A stretch of DNA of 7,034 nucleotides from assembly GCA_044359885.1 (NCBI GenBank), contig JBIKLI010000237.1, positions 1 to 7,034 on the forward strand. Direction: 5' to 3'. The translations under genes and the position numbers were made by a program. Below are positions 5,365 to 7,034 of this stretch, piece by piece (the first letter of the stretch is position 1; each line of letters begins with the position of its first letter). The notes below the pieces were generated by a model. The model saw only the letters and a list, made by a program, of their open reading frames with translations. It was not told where the DNA came from and did not search any database. Source of the DNA: CAIOSQ01 sp044359885 (GTDB taxonomy: Bacteria; Pseudomonadota; Alphaproteobacteria; CACIAM-22H2).

Positions 5365-6027
5365 ATGCCAAACCCACCCCTGATCGCGCCGTCGATCCTG
5401 TCCGCCGATTTCGCCCGGCTGGGGGACGATGTGCGCGCGGTCGCCGCGGCCGGCGCCGACTGGATCCATGTCGATGTGATGGACGGGCATTTCGTGCCCA
5501 ACCTCACCCTCGGCCCGATGGTCGTGAAGGCGCTGCGGCCCTGCACCACGCTGCCGCTCGACGTCCATCTGATGGTGACGCCCGTCGACCCCTGGCTGGA
5601 GCCCTTCGCCACCGCCGGCGCCGACATCCTGACCGTGCACCCCGAGGCCGGACCGCATCTGCACCGGACGCTGCAGGCCATCCGCGCGCTCGGCAAGCGC
5701 GCCGGCGTGGCGCTCAACCCCGCCACGCCACCCGAGGCCATCGACTATGTCCTGGGCGAGATCGACCTGGTGCTGGTGATGTCGGTCAATCCCGGCTTCG
5801 GCGGTCAGGCGTTCATCGACGCGCAGCTGGACAAGATCCGCGCCCTGCGCCGGCGCATCGACGCCTGCGGTCGGGAAATCGATCTGCAGGTGGACGGCGG
5901 CATCAATGCCGGGACCGCGCGCGCCGCGGTCGCGGCCGGCGCCAATGTGCTGGTCGCCGGATCGGCCGTCTTCGCCGGCGGGCCCGCCGCCTATGCCGGC
6001 AATATCGCCCGGCTCCGGGCGGGATGA
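5365..6027 (+). CDS. rpe: Ribulose-phosphate 3-epimerase
   Basis: Rpe is a cytosolic TIM-barrel enzyme that interconverts ribulose 5-phosphate and xylulose 5-phosphate in the pentose phosphate pathway (and the Calvin cycle where present). The 220-residue product has the family's usual length and signatures: IAPSILSADFARLG near the start, HVDVMDGHFVPN with His35 and Asp37, DVHLMV with His68, VMSVNPGFGGQ at 138-148 (phosphate-binding loop region), and VDGGIN with Asp177. His35, Asp37, His68 and Asp177 are the expected metal ligands, with the two Asp residues as acid/base catalysts. LVAGSAVF at 196-203 is the second phosphate-binding segment. The ATG at 5365 gives the standard N terminus, but no Shine-Dalgarno sequence precedes it, so the mRNA may have a very short leader. 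The heparinase-family gene follows after six bases, so the two are probably co-transcribed. Confidence 0.97.
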   Translation: MPNPPLIAPSILSADFARLGDDVRAVAAAGADWIHVDVMDGHFVPNLTLGPMVVKALRPCTTLPLDVHLMVTPVDPWLEPFATAGADILTVHPEAGPHLHRTLQAIRALGKRAGVALNPATPPEAIDYVLGEIDLVLVMSVNPGFGGQAFIDAQLDKIRALRRRIDACGREIDLQVDGGINAGTARAAVAAGANVLVAGSAVFAGGPAAYAGNIARLRAG

Positions 6028-6033
6028 CCCGCC
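6018..6033 (+). promoter_or_regulatory. GC hairpin spanning the rpe stop and abutting the next start
   Basis: GGCGGG-ATGA-CCCGCC is a perfect 6-bp stem with a 4-base loop that holds the rpe stop codon. The GTG of the following gene begins on the very next base. The stem covers the place where a Shine-Dalgarno sequence would lie, so ribosomes ending rpe may have to open it for the next gene to be translated. It could also reflect base composition. Confidence 0.5.
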
Positions 6034-7034
6034 GTGAGGCTCCTCGCGCGCCTGATCTGCGCTTCGCCATTCCACCGCCTGCTGCTTTCGGGTGGCGTTC
6101 CCGACGGTCCGAAGGCGCTGCCAGCCCAGCCGCCGCGCGGCTCGGCGGCCCGCGGCCGCCGGATCCTGGCGGGCGAAGGTCTGCCGGACCACCCTGACTG
6201 GCAATCCCCGGCGCTCGAGCCGGCGACGCTGGCCGCGCTCAACGGCTTCGGCTGGCTCGCCGATCTGGCCGCGGTCGGAACGCCGCAATCCCGCGGCCAT
6301 GCAAGGCGGCTGATCCATGACTGGCTGGAACAGGAACGCTGGCACGCCGGCGCCTGGGCCCCTGAGATCATCGCCCGGCGCGTCACCATCGCGCTGGAGA
6401 CCTGGAGCTTCGTGATCGAGGGCGCCGGCGGTTCGTTGCCCCGGCGCTGGCTCGCCTCGCTGTCGCGTCAGGCGCGACACCTGGCACGCCATGCCGAGGA
6501 CGGTCCCGACGGGCTGCCGCGGCTGGAGGCCGCGACCGGCCTTGCCCATGCCGCCGTGGCCGGGCTGGGCGCGGTCGATCTCGCCGCGGCGCTGGAGCGG
6601 GTACAGCGCGAGATCGCCCGCCAGGTGCTGCCCGACGGCGGCCATGTCGAGCGATCGCCCATGACGCATCTCGAGGCGCTGGATATGCTGGTCGGCCTGC
6701 GCGATTCGCTGGTCGCCGCGGGCATCGCCCTGCCGGCGCGGCTGGAGCCGGCGATCGAACGCATGGTCGCGATCGCGCGCTTCTTCCGTCACGGCGACGG
6801 ACGCCTCGCCCTGTTCAACGGCGGCGGCGAGGGCGACGCGCGCGCCATCGACCGGCTGCTGCAGCGCGCCGGGGCGCGGGCCGAGGCGCCGGACACGGCG
6901 CCCGACACTGGCTTCGAGCGGCTGGCGCGACAGAAGACGCTTGCGATCTTCAACACCGGCGCGCCGCCGCCGCGCGGGCTCGACCACGCCGCGCATGCGG
7001 GCCAGCTGTCCTTCGAGCTCAGCCTCGGCCGCGA
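6034..7034 (+). CDS. Heparinase II/III family protein (partial, C-terminal part beyond window)
   Basis: This frame is open from just after the rpe stop to the window end, giving 333 residues plus two bases. The protein resembles the alphaproteobacterial heparinase II/III family: an N-terminal alpha-toroid region (LNGFGWLADLAAVG at 69-82, RRLIHDWLEQERW from 91, RQARHLARH from 145), the conserved VLPDGGHVERSP at 198-209, RFFRHGDGRLALFNGGGEG from 249, and the start of the beta-rich C-terminal domain (DTGFERLARQ from 291, AAHAGQLSFELSLGR at 319-333). Named members cleave acidic polysaccharides by beta-elimination, but the substrate of this subgroup is not known to me and no signal peptide is obvious. 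The start is GTG at 6034, the only plausible start before the conserved region, six bases after rpe. The ATG overlapping the rpe stop is in another frame that closes after 57 codons. From memory, this gene is a frequent neighbour of rpe, rsmB and purH. Confidence 0.85.
   Translation, partial: MRLLARLICASPFHRLLLSGGVPDGPKALPAQPPRGSAARGRRILAGEGLPDHPDWQSPALEPATLAALNGFGWLADLAAVGTPQSRGHARRLIHDWLEQERWHAGAWAPEIIARRVTIALETWSFVIEGAGGSLPRRWLASLSRQARHLARHAEDGPDGLPRLEAATGLAHAAVAGLGAVDLAAALERVQREIARQVLPDGGHVERSPMTHLEALDMLVGLRDSLVAAGIALPARLEPAIERMVAIARFFRHGDGRLALFNGGGEGDARAIDRLLQRAGARAEAPDTAPDTGFERLARQKTLAIFNTGAPPPRGLDHAAHAGQLSFELSLGR

Noticed and set aside
6024..6197. ATG overlapping the rpe stop (ATGA) as the start of the next gene
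   Set aside because: The overlap is tempting, but this frame closes at TGA 6195-6197 after 57 codons, while the GTG frame at 6034 carries the conserved heparinase-family sequence.
5344..6996. 550-codon open frame on the minus strand across rpe and the heparinase gene
   Set aside because: It is antisense to rpe, whose full set of catalytic residues is present, and to a frame with clear heparinase-family segments.
1..7034. CRISPR array, tRNA or rRNA gene, insertion sequence or phage genes
   Set aside because: No regularly spaced repeats, no tRNA cloverleaf or rRNA-like sequence, and no transposase- or integrase-like translation were recognised in reading the window.

Overview
This is an ordinary chromosomal window from a very GC-rich bacterium. 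By eye, codon third positions are almost all G or C. The gene set and sequence style (an HtpX with a Gly/Arg tail ending in RGPWG, an LptE beginning CGFEPLYG after its lipid cysteine, an LptD with a CxxC motif, and a heparinase II/III-family gene directly behind rpe) point to an alphaproteobacterium, probably Rhodospirillales-like. That placement is an inference from remembered protein families; no search was run. No RNA genes, transposases, CRISPR arrays or phage genes are visible.

Layout from left to right. Positions 1-43 may hold the first codons of a gene running left, but this is weak. Positions 44-153 are a short promoter region. Next come htpX (154-1116, membrane zinc protease) and rsmB (1113-2417, 16S rRNA m5C methyltransferase), both on + and overlapping by the four bases GTGA. 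lptE (2455-2973, +), the lipoprotein plug of the outer-membrane LPS translocon, follows after 37 bases. Its partner lptD (2993-5194, -), the translocon barrel, converges on it with 19 bases between the stop codons. A 170-base divergent intergenic region (5195-5364) contains a cluster of overlapping GC-rich palindromes, a plausible lptD promoter and a 10-bp perfect palindrome just before rpe. Then come rpe (5365-6027, +, ribulose-phosphate 3-epimerase) and, six bases later, a heparinase II/III-family gene (6034 to beyond the window end). The last gene starts with GTG and runs off the end.

Functionally there are three groups. htpX-rsmB is a translationally coupled stress/translation pair. lptE and lptD encode the two partners of one outer-membrane machine, arranged tail to tail. 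rpe-heparinase is a compact operon whose second product has no clear substrate. From memory, htpX, rsmB, a heparinase-family gene and often rpe lie close together in many alphaproteobacteria, so lptE/lptD may be a module placed inside that block.

I see no previously undescribed system. The points most worth a second look are the tail-to-tail lptE/lptD pair, the palindrome cluster at 5255-5305, the GC hairpins at the two tight gene junctions, and starts that lack a Shine-Dalgarno sequence but have TA-rich hexamers just upstream, which suggests very short or absent leaders.
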